Shown: positions 8,079-15,403, numbered from the stretch's first letter. The stretch is DNA of 33,300 nucleotides from SFHK01 sp045538305 (GCA_045538305.1 JAZSRC010000041.1:1-33300), one strand, 5' to 3'. A program made the numbers and translations. Notes: generated by a model not told the origin, from the sequence alone.

Positions 8079-8109
8079 GCCTCCCGATACAATATCGGGA
8101 GGCTTTTTT
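8079..8109 (+). terminator. Intrinsic terminator of lipoprotein gene
   Basis: An 11-bp perfect stem GCCTCCCGATA / TATCGGGAGGC (8079-8089 and 8093-8103) with a CAA loop is followed by six T (8104-8109). On the minus strand the same hairpin is followed by GATTTTT, so it may also stop the convergent membrane operon. Confidence 0.9.
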
Positions 8110-8120
8110 ATGCTCTGTCT

Positions 8121-8612
8121 TTATTTCTTTATGGAGGACTTAAGCGCTTCCAAGAACTCCGGTTCCGGCTGAAGGATCATCACATGGGTTTCTCCTGCGC
8201 GCCTATATACCACTGCGGTCTCGGGGTAGGCGCACTGCTTTCGGATTGCACGCTGCTTGGAAGCGTCCTTGTACTTTTCCTTTACCTGCGCCCATTCGCC
8301 GATATAGACGATCTCGCGAAGCAGAATCTGCTGCATGAAGCGGGGCTTTCTGGAGAAGATGCGCTCTATTACAAGCTTTACGCCGTCAAGCGTGTAAACG
8401 TAGGTAATCACATATCTGTGAAATACAAATGCCGCTATACCTCCGCCCGTCAGCCAAAAACCAATGGACGATACCAAGGTTGAAACGCCTAAAGCATACA
8501 GCGCATTAAAAAGAATGGAGGCTGTAAACATCAAAACCAGGCAAACCAGAACAATCAATATACCCTTCAGGGGGGAAATGCTCTGCTTTCCTACGATCTG
8601 ACTGCGCGCCAC
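8121..8612 (-). CDS. Small membrane protein with PH-like cytoplasmic tail
   Basis: 163-residue hypothetical protein. Two hydrophobic segments (about 18-42, GILIVLVCLVLMFTASILF; about 47-68, SSIGFWLTGGGIAAFVF) are followed by a soluble domain starting YVYTLDGVKLVIERIF, reminiscent of bacterial PH-like domains (YdbS/YdbT-like), but this is weak. The start is GTG at 8612, in the overlap TAGTG with the upstream gene stop, with GAGG nearby, so translation is coupled to the preceding membrane protein. No specific function recognised. Confidence 0.7.
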   Translation of the reverse strand: MARSQIVGKQSISPLKGILIVLVCLVLMFTASILFNALYALGVSTLVSSIGFWLTGGGIAAFVFHRYVITYVYTLDGVKLVIERIFSRKPRFMQQILLREIVYIGEWAQVKEKYKDASKQRAIRKQCAYPETAVVYRRAGETHVMILQPEPEFLEALKSSIKK

Positions 8613-9379
8613 TATTCATTCACCGCCTCTGCCGGGGTTGCCGCGGGCGCATTGTCCTGCGCGGAGGGTTCCTGATCCGGCGTACCGGCGTAGTACCGGA
8701 ACATCTCCGTAAGAATGTAGAAGGAAGTATCGGCGTTTTTGCTGGTGACGATAACGGAGGCGTATTTTCCTCGTACGTCATATGCGCCGCGCTCAATAAA
8801 GCCGGTCAGCGAGGAGACGTCCACGGCATAGGCGTGCAGCGGACCGGGATCTGTGGGCGCTTCCGTATTCGCTTCCTCTTCGCTCTCCTCTTTGGGCTCA
8901 TGCTGCCACAAAATGGCGTCCGGATATGTCTCGTTAAAGGCGTCAAAGCCGTTAAGCGTTTCAAGCGGGGTGCAGAGGCCTTGATCGATCAAACCCTGTG
9001 TCAGCAGCTCATTCTGGAAATAAATGTCGTTGTCGCCCGCATACAGCTGTACGGTATATGCCTGCGCGCCGTAATAATCGGTTTCGGACTGACCAAGGCC
9101 TGTATAGGCTATTGACAGGAACTGAATTTCTTCCAGCGTCTCGTCGTATGCCTGACCGATTTTAAGAAGCTCGGGCGCGTCCTCTTCCAGCATGGCAGTG
9201 TCCACATAGCCGTCTACCAGCTCGATCAGAACGGCTTTTTCATTCGGCGGCACGTATCGCGTAACCGAGTAAATCAGGCTGGCGACGGCGGCGGCGATAA
9301 TGATACCGATAATATAGATTTTTTTGGAATAAGAATAGTGGTCTTTCCACTTTTGTTTGGTTATTTTGGTATTTGGCAT
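8612..9379 (-). CDS. Membrane-anchored extracytoplasmic protein
   Basis: 255-residue hypothetical protein with a basic N-terminus, one hydrophobic segment IYIIGIIIAAAVASLIYSV at about 22-40 and a soluble, acidic outside domain rich in Asp, Glu and Tyr. The C-terminal tail is low complexity (EPSAQDNAPAATPAEAVNE). It is probably a type II single-pass protein. ATG 9379 is chosen (GGAG 10 nt upstream) over GTG 9388. Promoter at 9416-9444. It forms a two-gene operon with the following membrane protein, overlapping by one base. Not matched to any family I can name. Confidence 0.7.
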   Translation of the reverse strand: MPNTKITKQKWKDHYSYSKKIYIIGIIIAAAVASLIYSVTRYVPPNEKAVLIELVDGYVDTAMLEEDAPELLKIGQAYDETLEEIQFLSIAYTGLGQSETDYYGAQAYTVQLYAGDNDIYFQNELLTQGLIDQGLCTPLETLNGFDAFNETYPDAILWQHEPKEESEEEANTEAPTDPGPLHAYAVDVSSLTGFIERGAYDVRGKYASVIVTSKNADTSFYILTEMFRYYAGTPDQEPSAQDNAPAATPAEAVNE

Positions 9380-9387
9380 AATAATCA

Positions 9388-9452
9388 CGCTCCGCTGTCA
9401 TTTTCCACAATCTCTATTATAACAAGATTATGGGGAAATGACAAGCGGAGCG
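9388..9452. repeat. 19-nt inverted repeat enclosing a promoter
   Basis: CGCTCCGCTGTCATTTTCC (9388-9406) is mirrored by GGAAATGACAAGCGGAGCG (9434-9452), near perfect apart from a one-base shift, with 27 bp between. The -10 box of the membrane operon lies in the centre, the -35 box in one arm and the GGAG ribosome site in the other. It could be a DNA operator, a hairpin in read-through RNA from the upstream SH3 gene, or a remnant of a small transposable element. Confidence 0.65.
9416..9444 (-). promoter_or_regulatory. Promoter of membrane protein operon
   Basis: -35 TTGTCA (9439-9444), 17-bp spacer, -10 TATAAT (9416-9421) with an extended TGT before it. Transcription would begin near 9409, so the mRNA contains only one arm of the surrounding inverted repeat. 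Confidence 0.78.
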
Positions 9453-9488
9453 TTCATACGAAAATATGTCACAAAAGTGAAATCATTA

Positions 9489-11015
9489 TCAGCCGGCTTT
9501 CAGCGCCTTTCTGATGGCGGACTGGTGCAGAGAACAAACGGAGTTTGTGCCGTGCGTACGGCTGTTTGTAAAGTGAATGCAGTGGTGGCCGTTGAAATTG
9601 TTGGTGCTGATGGAGCCGTCGCCGTGGGGCTTGCAGTTCATGGAAGCGGCGTATTTCTGACCATCGACCGAAACCCAAACCGGACGGCGGTTCCAGGTGT
9701 CGTAGTCGCTGCCGCAGGCCTTCTTCATGGCGGCGGTATCTTCCTTGGTCAGGGGTTGAACGTCGGCGTGGTTATAGCCGCCGGTGCGGTGTATGCGCCA
9801 GGAAATACCCGTGGCAACGTCGGTGATAACGGCGGTTTCGCCCTTGGCGAATTTCCGGTTGATATCACCCTTAAACCAGTCAACCGAAACAGATGCTCCG
9901 GAAGCGGGAACCGCAGTGGAATAGGCGTTTACCTTCTTTTCGCCAAGATACGATTTATGTATGTATCCGTAGGAAGAGCCGTTCTTTACGCGGCACCAGG
10001 TATCGTCAAGAATCGCGGTGCATGTAAGCTTCGTGTTGCGGTCTAAGGTTGCAAGTACCGTGGACGAGGTGGTGGAGTCGGTGTAAACCTTTACGTCGTC
10101 CTTCTGAGTATATACGGTTTTACTCATCGTGCTCAGATGAGACGCCTTTGAAGTATCCAGAAGACTCTTTTTGATATATCCGACGCTGGAGCCGTTCTTT
10201 ACGCGGCACCAGGTATCGTCGATAATCTTGGTACAGGTAAGTTTGGTGTTCGCGTTCAGCTTGCTGATAACTTCGGAAGAGGTACGCGCGGATTTGTATA
10301 CGGGAACATAGTCCTTCTGAGTATATACGGTGAAGTTCAGCTCCTCACTCTGCGTATCTTTTGGCTTTGTTTCGGCAAGATACTTTTTCTGAATGAAGCC
10401 GACGGTGGAGCCGTTCAATACGCGGCACCAGTTATTGTCGATTATGCTTGTCAGTTTAAGCTTCATGCCTGACTTTACCGTTGCGATGACTTTTGCAGAA
10501 GTTGTTGGCGCTTTATATACTTTAATACCGTCTTGCTGCGTGTATACGGTTTTGTCAAGATTGTTGGGATTTGTCGAGGTGAGGCAGGAGGTTTTGCAAT
10601 AGCCCTCCGTTTTCCCGACGGTTACCTTCGCCCAACTGCCGCTGGTTGCGTTTACCGTTACCTTCTGGCCGTAGGAATAGGTAGCCAGCTGCTTTGAAGA
10701 AGTTTTATTGGAAGCGTACAGCGTCATTGTCGTGTCGTCCACATACATGGTTTTGACAGTCTTTTTGACATATCTGGCACGAACATAGCCGACGTTTCCG
10801 TTAAGCTCGATCTTCGACCAGCCGTTCGCGGTTTCAATCAGCGTAACCGCCTGATTCTTTTTAAGGGTTCCCAGCTCTTTGGAGGTGGAGGTAGCCTTGG
10901 CGTGAACGGTACATTTGTCGGTAATTACGGCGGAATAGCCGGCTGCAACGGCGACAGAGCACAGGAATATGACGATAAGCGCAAAACAGAGTGCAATCAG
11001 TTTTTTTATTCTCAT
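9489..11015 (-). CDS. Secreted SH3b-repeat protein with Cys/His C-terminal domain
   Basis: 508-residue exported protein. Signal peptide MRIKKLIALCFALIVIFLC... ending near AAGYSA. Five bacterial SH3 (SH3b) repeats of about 60 residues follow, each ending in a YVR/YIKK-type motif: the first contains NGWSKIELNGNVGYV and repeats 3-5 share DDTWCRVKNGSS-like cores. The last ~130 residues are a separate domain with a potential Cys/His-rich active or metal site (GGYNHADVQP, MNCKPHGDG, GHHCIHFTNSRTHG, SVCSLHQ). SH3b repeats in such proteins bind cell-wall peptidoglycan, so a wall-associated role is likely; the C-terminal activity is unknown. ATG 11015 is preceded by AGGTG at suitable spacing and begins an evident signal peptide. 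It has its own promoter. Confidence 0.83.
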   Translation of the reverse strand: MRIKKLIALCFALIVIFLCSVAVAAGYSAVITDKCTVHAKATSTSKELGTLKKNQAVTLIETANGWSKIELNGNVGYVRARYVKKTVKTMYVDDTTMTLYASNKTSSKQLATYSYGQKVTVNATSGSWAKVTVGKTEGYCKTSCLTSTNPNNLDKTVYTQQDGIKVYKAPTTSAKVIATVKSGMKLKLTSIIDNNWCRVLNGSTVGFIQKKYLAETKPKDTQSEELNFTVYTQKDYVPVYKSARTSSEVISKLNANTKLTCTKIIDDTWCRVKNGSSVGYIKKSLLDTSKASHLSTMSKTVYTQKDDVKVYTDSTTSSTVLATLDRNTKLTCTAILDDTWCRVKNGSSYGYIHKSYLGEKKVNAYSTAVPASGASVSVDWFKGDINRKFAKGETAVITDVATGISWRIHRTGGYNHADVQPLTKEDTAAMKKACGSDYDTWNRRPVWVSVDGQKYAASMNCKPHGDGSISTNNFNGHHCIHFTNSRTHGTNSVCSLHQSAIRKALKAG

Positions 11016-11060
11016 GACGATACACCTTTCAATTAAAGTATATATACCCTCATATGTTAC

Positions 11061-11089
11061 ATTATAATACCATGTTGTTTCAAAATCAA
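11061..11089 (-). promoter_or_regulatory. Promoter of SH3b protein gene
   Basis: -35 TTGATT (11084-11089), 17-bp spacer, -10 TATAAT (11061-11066). It lies about 45 nt upstream of the ATG in an AT-rich region. Confidence 0.75.
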
Positions 11090-11182
11090 GTATAAATATT
11101 GTTTTAAAAGCCAAAATCTTCAAAAGTTATTCAGAAATAAACAGAAAATGCGAAAAAAAAGATACAAACTAACGTAAAACTC

Positions 11183-11212
11183 AAAAAACCGCCCGGCGTG
11201 CAAGCTGGGCGG
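11183..11212 (-). terminator. Intrinsic terminator after ABC transporter
   Basis: Minus-strand CCGCCC-AGC / GC-C-GGGCGG stem (11189-11212) with one mismatch and a TTGCAC loop is followed by six T (11188-11183), 22 nt past the transporter stop. Confidence 0.8.
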
Positions 11213-11233
11213 TGAAATCCGGCGCGGCGGGAC

Positions 11234-13858
11234 TTATTCGCTTCTGAGTGCGACGACGGGATCGCGCTTGGCTGCGAAGCGGGAGGGGATCAGGCCGGAG
11301 AAAAGCGTGAGCGCAATGCTGATAACAACCAGAATGATCGCGCCGTTCGCCGGCAGAATCGCCATATTGGCGATATCGGAGAAGTGCTCGATGATGCTGT
11401 TGATCGGTATAATGAGAAGCGCCGATACGGTGATTCCGATGGTACCTGCCAGGAAGCCGATGATGGCGGTTTCGGCATTGAATACGCGGGAAATATCGCG
11501 CTTGGAAGCGCCCATTGCGCGCAGAATACCGATTTCCTTTGTGCGCTCGAGAACCGATATATAGGTGATGACGCCAATCATGATGGAAGAAACCACGAGG
11601 GAAATGGCGACAAAGGCGATCAGCACGTAGGTGATGGCGTCAATGATGGAGGTGACACCCGAAAGCATGATGCCGATGTAATCCGTGTAGCGGATGACGC
11701 TTCCGCTCTGCCCGGCTGCCTCCATTTCCTCGTTGTATGCTGCAATATAGGCTTCTATGGCTTCCTTGGTTTCAAAATCCTTGGGATAAATGATGATGGC
11801 AGAAGGCACGGAGTAATCCGCCACGCCCAGTAGGAACAGGTTCTGTTCATAGGTTGAATTGCTGACCTGCGGCGCGGGCGCATAGGCTTCCATCATCTTC
11901 TGAAGCTGCTCGGGCGGCATTTTTGCAATCATTTCCTTCTGCTCGGGCGTGAGCGAATTGATGTCATACTGCATAGGAGCCGCTGCTTTTTCGTCCCTAA
12001 ACGGATTTCCGGTGAATACGTCGTATTCCGGTGAAGCGATCTGTGCTTTGACGATTTCGCTTGCATTTACACCTTCGATTACATATTCGGTGAGCGACGA
12101 CAGATAGCCGATGGAGCCGCCGTTCATGCTGCTGACCACGCTATCCTCGCTTGGACGGATGATACCCACAACCTTGAGCGTAAGCGCGGAATCCAGAACG
12201 GCGGAAAGCGCTTCGGGATTCTCTCTCTGATCGATCCATGCGCCTAAGGTCTCGTCGTAGGCATAATAGTCGGAGGGGAGAACAAGCTGATATGTCAGGG
12301 AGAGCAATTCGTCGTAGCTGAAGGCCTTTTTCTCAAGCTTGATGCTGTCCTTTGTGATGGCGGCGCGGAACATTTCGTCAAGCTCGGTCTGCGGTTTCAG
12401 GCCCAGCGTATAAAGCGTAAGGTCGCTGATGGTGTTGTTGGCGTTTACCACCATTACTACTTCGCTCTTATCCTCGGGCCAGCGCCCTGCGATGACGTCA
12501 TACTGCTGGTCAAGCAGTTCGCGGTTGTTCATCAGCTCCGTCCAGACGTTCATGCTGCGGCCGCCGAAGGTCTGCGACATCTGATTCATGGAGGACATCA
12601 TCTGATTTGTTTCCGTATTCATGGCGGAGCCCGTCATGCTTTCGAAAAGATTGCTGGGATTTACCTGGAGGGGCGCCTCGTTGGACGCAGTCGACCAGAT
12701 ATGCATGTCGATGTTATAACGGTAGGTTACGCCGCTGACCAGCGACTGGAAGGATTCGTCGCCGTCAATCCTGGCTTTAAAGCCCTGAAGGTCGTTTTCC
12801 TCTACTTCGCTGAGCATTGCGGCAAAAAGATCGGTCATAATCTCGCCGGAGTAGATATAGCCCTCCTGTCGCGCTGCGGCGTCAGATTGCGCCTGTCCCA
12901 TCAGATTCTCCATGAGGCTGGTGGTATCCAGCGATTCGCCGGTGATTGTAATCGGGTAGGAGGATAGGGTTTCTTCCTCCACGCGGTTAATGTATTCGTG
13001 AACGCCGTTTGACATGGCGAGTATCAGCGCGATGCCGATAATGCCGATGGAACCTGCAAACGCCACCAGTATTGTGCGCGTCTTTTTGGTCAGCAGGTTG
13101 TTAAGGCTCAGGCTCAGCGCCGTAAGGTACGACATGCTGGGCTTTTTCTGACGGGAGGACGCGTCCTCGGAGACGTCGGCCTCATAGGGCATACTGTCGC
13201 TGACAATGCGTCCGTCGAGCAGGCGGATGATGCGCGTGGAGTATTCGTTTGCCAGATCCGGATTGTGGGTAACCATGATTACCAGCTTGTCCCGGGCGAT
13301 TTCCTTCAGAATGTTCATGATCTGCAGGCTGGTTTCGCTGTCGAGCGCGCCGGTAGGCTCGTCAGCCAAAAGAATGTCGGGGTTGTTGATCAGCGCTCGG
13401 GCGATTGCCACGCGCTGCATCTGTCCGCCGGACATCTGCGAAGGCTTTTTGTACAGCTGATCGGAAAGGCCTACGCGGGTAAGCACTTCAATGGCGCGCT
13501 CCCGACGCTCCTTTTTGGAAACACCCGTCAGTGTGAGCGACATTTCCACATTGGCCAGCACCGTCTGGTGGGGAATCAGATTATAGGTCTGAAACACGAA
13601 GCCGATCGAATGATTGCGGTAGGTGTCCCAATTTCTGTCGGTGAATTCCTTGGTGGATTTACCGCGGATAAACAAATCTCCCTCGCTGTAGCGGTCAAGG
13701 CCGCCGATGATGTTGAGCAGGGTGGTTTTTCCGCAGCCGGAGGGGCCGAGAATGGAAACAAATTCGTTTTCCCGGAAGGAAACAGAAACGCCCTTCAGCG
13801 CTTCCACTCTGTTAGCGCCCGTATCATAAGATTTATGAATATTCTTTAATGTTAGCAT
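11234..13858 (-). CDS. ABC transporter, ATPase fused to FtsX/MacB-type permease
   Basis: 874-residue fusion. Residues 1-230 are an ABC ATPase of the LolD/MacB type: Walker A GPSGCGKTT at 38-46, Q-loop FVFQ, signature MSGGQMQRVAIARAL from 142, Walker B ILLADEPTGALD, H-loop THN at 197-199. A membrane segment lies at about 261-281 (TILVAFAGSIGIIGIALIL). A large extracytoplasmic domain follows, and the C-terminal ~130 residues carry three more hydrophobic helices with the FtsX motif SVLERTKEIGILRAMGA. This four-helix layout matches type VII (MacB-like) mechanotransmission transporters, which export peptides or drugs or act on lipoproteins or envelope. It has ATPase and permease in one chain, so a homodimer suffices. 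No kinase or response regulator neighbour is seen, so substrate is unknown. AGGCGG ribosome site before the ATG. Confidence 0.92.
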   Translation of the reverse strand: MLTLKNIHKSYDTGANRVEALKGVSVSFRENEFVSILGPSGCGKTTLLNIIGGLDRYSEGDLFIRGKSTKEFTDRNWDTYRNHSIGFVFQTYNLIPHQTVLANVEMSLTLTGVSKKERRERAIEVLTRVGLSDQLYKKPSQMSGGQMQRVAIARALINNPDILLADEPTGALDSETSLQIMNILKEIARDKLVIMVTHNPDLANEYSTRIIRLLDGRIVSDSMPYEADVSEDASSRQKKPSMSYLTALSLSLNNLLTKKTRTILVAFAGSIGIIGIALILAMSNGVHEYINRVEEETLSSYPITITGESLDTTSLMENLMGQAQSDAAARQEGYIYSGEIMTDLFAAMLSEVEENDLQGFKARIDGDESFQSLVSGVTYRYNIDMHIWSTASNEAPLQVNPSNLFESMTGSAMNTETNQMMSSMNQMSQTFGGRSMNVWTELMNNRELLDQQYDVIAGRWPEDKSEVVMVVNANNTISDLTLYTLGLKPQTELDEMFRAAITKDSIKLEKKAFSYDELLSLTYQLVLPSDYYAYDETLGAWIDQRENPEALSAVLDSALTLKVVGIIRPSEDSVVSSMNGGSIGYLSSLTEYVIEGVNASEIVKAQIASPEYDVFTGNPFRDEKAAAPMQYDINSLTPEQKEMIAKMPPEQLQKMMEAYAPAPQVSNSTYEQNLFLLGVADYSVPSAIIIYPKDFETKEAIEAYIAAYNEEMEAAGQSGSVIRYTDYIGIMLSGVTSIIDAITYVLIAFVAISLVVSSIMIGVITYISVLERTKEIGILRAMGASKRDISRVFNAETAIIGFLAGTIGITVSALLIIPINSIIEHFSDIANMAILPANGAIILVVISIALTLFSGLIPSRFAAKRDPVVALRSE

Positions 13859-13888
13859 GGCCGTACCCGCCTTTTATAGGATACTTTT

Positions 13889-13920
13889 ATTATACTATAG
13901 CTATGTCAATTCTTCATCAA
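13889..13920 (-). promoter_or_regulatory. Candidate promoter of ABC transporter
   Basis: Overlapping candidates: TTGATG (13915-13920) 17 bp from TAGTAT (13892-13897), with TATAAT (13889-13894) overlapping the latter; a TTGACA (13904-13909) is too close to TATAAT to pair with it. The region is clearly promoter-like; the exact pair is uncertain. Confidence 0.5.
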
Positions 13921-13971
13921 CTGCATTGGACTTTTTTTGGACGGAATTGTAAGACGTAAAATCTGATCGCC

Positions 13972-15171
13972 TTATGGATGCTTCCCGGTATGATAATATG
14001 CAGATACCAGGGGGCGATAGCCGCAGCGCGTCAGCATAGCATAGGGAACCTTTTTATAGTTTGCCTTGTTATGCTTGCCGGTAACGATGTAGCGCTGCCA
14101 ATTTTGCATGTATTGATCGATATAGTGAATGGAGCGGGTTGTCGTAATCACGGGAAAATACCAGCGGCACCAGCATAGTTCCCGCCCCGCTTCGGTCTCA
14201 TACAGCTTCTTGTTGAATTTACGGTTAAACGCTTTTAGCGTCCGCTCGGCGGAGGCGTTTTTTTTCAGCATCCACCTTCTTAGGGAACGGGCGGAACGGC
14301 GGATTTTGTCAAGCAGCTTCCTGGCGGCGACGTTTGATATATCGATGACGCCCAAATGGTATTCAAAGCCCAGAAAGCTCCATTTCTCACCGGGCAAAAT
14401 GCGCTGTTCTTTGGCCGGATTGGAGGTGAGGCGGTATTTTTTCAAAAATTCCCGGTAGGCTTCTATGTGCGCGTCCAGCGTATCCTTCTCGGAGAAAATC
14501 AGTATATCGTCCGAATAGCGGGCGTAAAGCGCATTTTGCGATTGGAAGTATTCGTCCATTTCCTTTAAGTACAGGTTTGCGAAAAATGGCGATGTCGGCG
14601 TTCCGGCCATAACGCCGCGCTGCTCATGGATGATTTCACCCTGCCAAAGAGCCCGGTCGTCCGATAAAAAATCCTTCAGAAGGCCTAAAAGGGCGTCGTC
14701 GTCCGTTATGATTTTTTCAAGCATCGGGATCAGAAGGGTTGTATCAATGCTGTTGAAATAATTGCTGATATCGGCCTTGAAGCCGTATTTTTCGGATATA
14801 TTCGGCTGTGCGATCATTTTCAGAAATGCCTTGCGTGCGCCAGTATTCTTTCTGAAGGAATAACAATTGTCGGGAATGATATCGTCATAACGATATAAAA
14901 GGTAGGAAAGCATTTTCAGCAGCATGTTTTCCGCATCCGGAAAGCGGTATACAACGCGCTTTTTGGCGCTGCCAAGCTTATTAAGCTCCTTTTTTTCGGG
15001 CACGGAAAAATGAAAACCGCCCGCCAGAACGCGTTTGCAGACGTCTTCATATTTTCTGTTTTCGACATAATCCCGAAGGAAGCGCTCTTCTCCGGGCGAC
15101 AGAAGCTTTTTTGCGGTTTTATAGGCATAAAACTCCTGCCACAATTCGTGATTCATCAGCTGCTCAATCAT
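13972..15171 (-). CDS. Stand-alone reverse transcriptase (possible defence RT)
   Basis: 399-residue RNA-directed DNA polymerase. Fingers region KKRVVYRFPDAENM (about 70-83) and NCYSFRKNTGARKAF; motif A FKADISNYFNSID at 131-143 (Asp134); motif B RGVMAGTPTSPFFANLYL at 185-202; catalytic YSDD at 219-222; motif E-like SFLGFEY at 265-271. The C-terminal ~120 residues are basic and helical (thumb-like) and end with TGKHNKANY and CGYRPLVSAYY. There is no HNH or other endonuclease, no intron ribozyme, no partner ORF. The Tyr-Ser-Asp-Asp box and SP after motif B exclude the DGR pattern (SQ). ATG 15171 is chosen: GAGGTG lies 7 nt upstream. Directly upstream is a structured RNA with its own promoter and a terminator, so RT expression needs read-through or another start. 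Best fit is an unknown-group/DRT-type RT; exact class is uncertain. Confidence 0.9.
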   Translation of the reverse strand: MIEQLMNHELWQEFYAYKTAKKLLSPGEERFLRDYVENRKYEDVCKRVLAGGFHFSVPEKKELNKLGSAKKRVVYRFPDAENMLLKMLSYLLYRYDDIIPDNCYSFRKNTGARKAFLKMIAQPNISEKYGFKADISNYFNSIDTTLLIPMLEKIITDDDALLGLLKDFLSDDRALWQGEIIHEQRGVMAGTPTSPFFANLYLKEMDEYFQSQNALYARYSDDILIFSEKDTLDAHIEAYREFLKKYRLTSNPAKEQRILPGEKWSFLGFEYHLGVIDISNVAARKLLDKIRRSARSLRRWMLKKNASAERTLKAFNRKFNKKLYETEAGRELCWCRWYFPVITTTRSIHYIDQYMQNWQRYIVTGKHNKANYKKVPYAMLTRCGYRPLVSAYYHTGKHP

Positions 15172-15185
15172 AAAAAAACACCTCG

Positions 15186-15215
15186 AAAAAAGGCAGCCCC
15201 GTATGGAGGGGCTGC
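15186..15215 (-). terminator. Terminator/attenuator between ncRNA and RT
   Basis: Minus-strand GCAGCCCC / GGGGCTGC, a perfect 8-bp stem (15193-15200 with 15208-15215) and 7-nt loop, is followed by C and six T (15191-15186). The RT ribosome site starts only two bases after the T-run. It should end the ncRNA and limit RT mRNA, and also stop read-through from the aro operon. Confidence 0.88.
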
Positions 15216-15337
15216 TGTGGGACAGGCTTTGAAAGCCCATTTATGGGCTACGAAGCTACACTGGCGCAAGGCCGCCTGCACAACCTGTGGTATGCGCCGC
15301 TTCACTCCGACGCAGACATTTTTACAAATATCCCACA
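15186..15337 (-). ncRNA. Structured RNA upstream of reverse transcriptase
   Basis: From the promoter start (about 15336) to the terminator runs a ~150-nt RNA. A 7-bp long-range stem, TGTGGGA near the 5' end (15337-15331) with TCCCACA (15222-15216), encloses ~108 nt. Inside are three hairpins: UGCGUC/GGCGCA (15293-15314, one G-U), GGCG/CGCC (15263-15276), and AGCCCAU/AUGGGCU (15234-15249). The terminator hairpin follows the closing stem by zero bases. The flanking inverted repeat recalls the a1/a2 repeats of retrons, but the element is short, and a terminator before the RT is more like DRT ncRNAs. It is probably the RT template, primer or cofactor; this is inferred from position. Confidence 0.72.
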
Positions 15338-15342
15338 CGGAT

Positions 15343-15371
15343 ATTCTATAGTAGTTAAAATGCCTTGTCAA
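15343..15371 (-). promoter_or_regulatory. Promoter of RT-associated ncRNA
   Basis: -35 TTGACA (15366-15371), 17-bp spacer, -10 TAGAAT (15343-15348). Consensus -35 and one mismatch in the -10, so expression is expected to be constitutive and strong. It lies 32 bp beyond the aroQ stop. Confidence 0.85.
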
Positions 15372-15403
15372 GGATAAAGATGTATATGGACAATTCTGCT
15401 CGT

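Noticed and set aside
15010..15351. Plus-strand open frame across the RT start and ncRNA
   Set aside because: No ribosome site and opposite to two well-supported elements; kept only as a note for the stop-free frame finding.
13972..15371. Diversity-generating retroelement
   Set aside because: Motif B continues as GTPTSP, not the SQ form of DGR RTs; no Avd-like small gene, no C-type lectin target, and no adenine-variable repeat pair was seen near the RT.
13972..15371. Group II intron
   Set aside because: The RNA upstream is ~150 nt and ends in an intrinsic terminator; no domain V or 5' GUGYG boundary with a 3' intron end was recognised, and the RT has no HNH domain.
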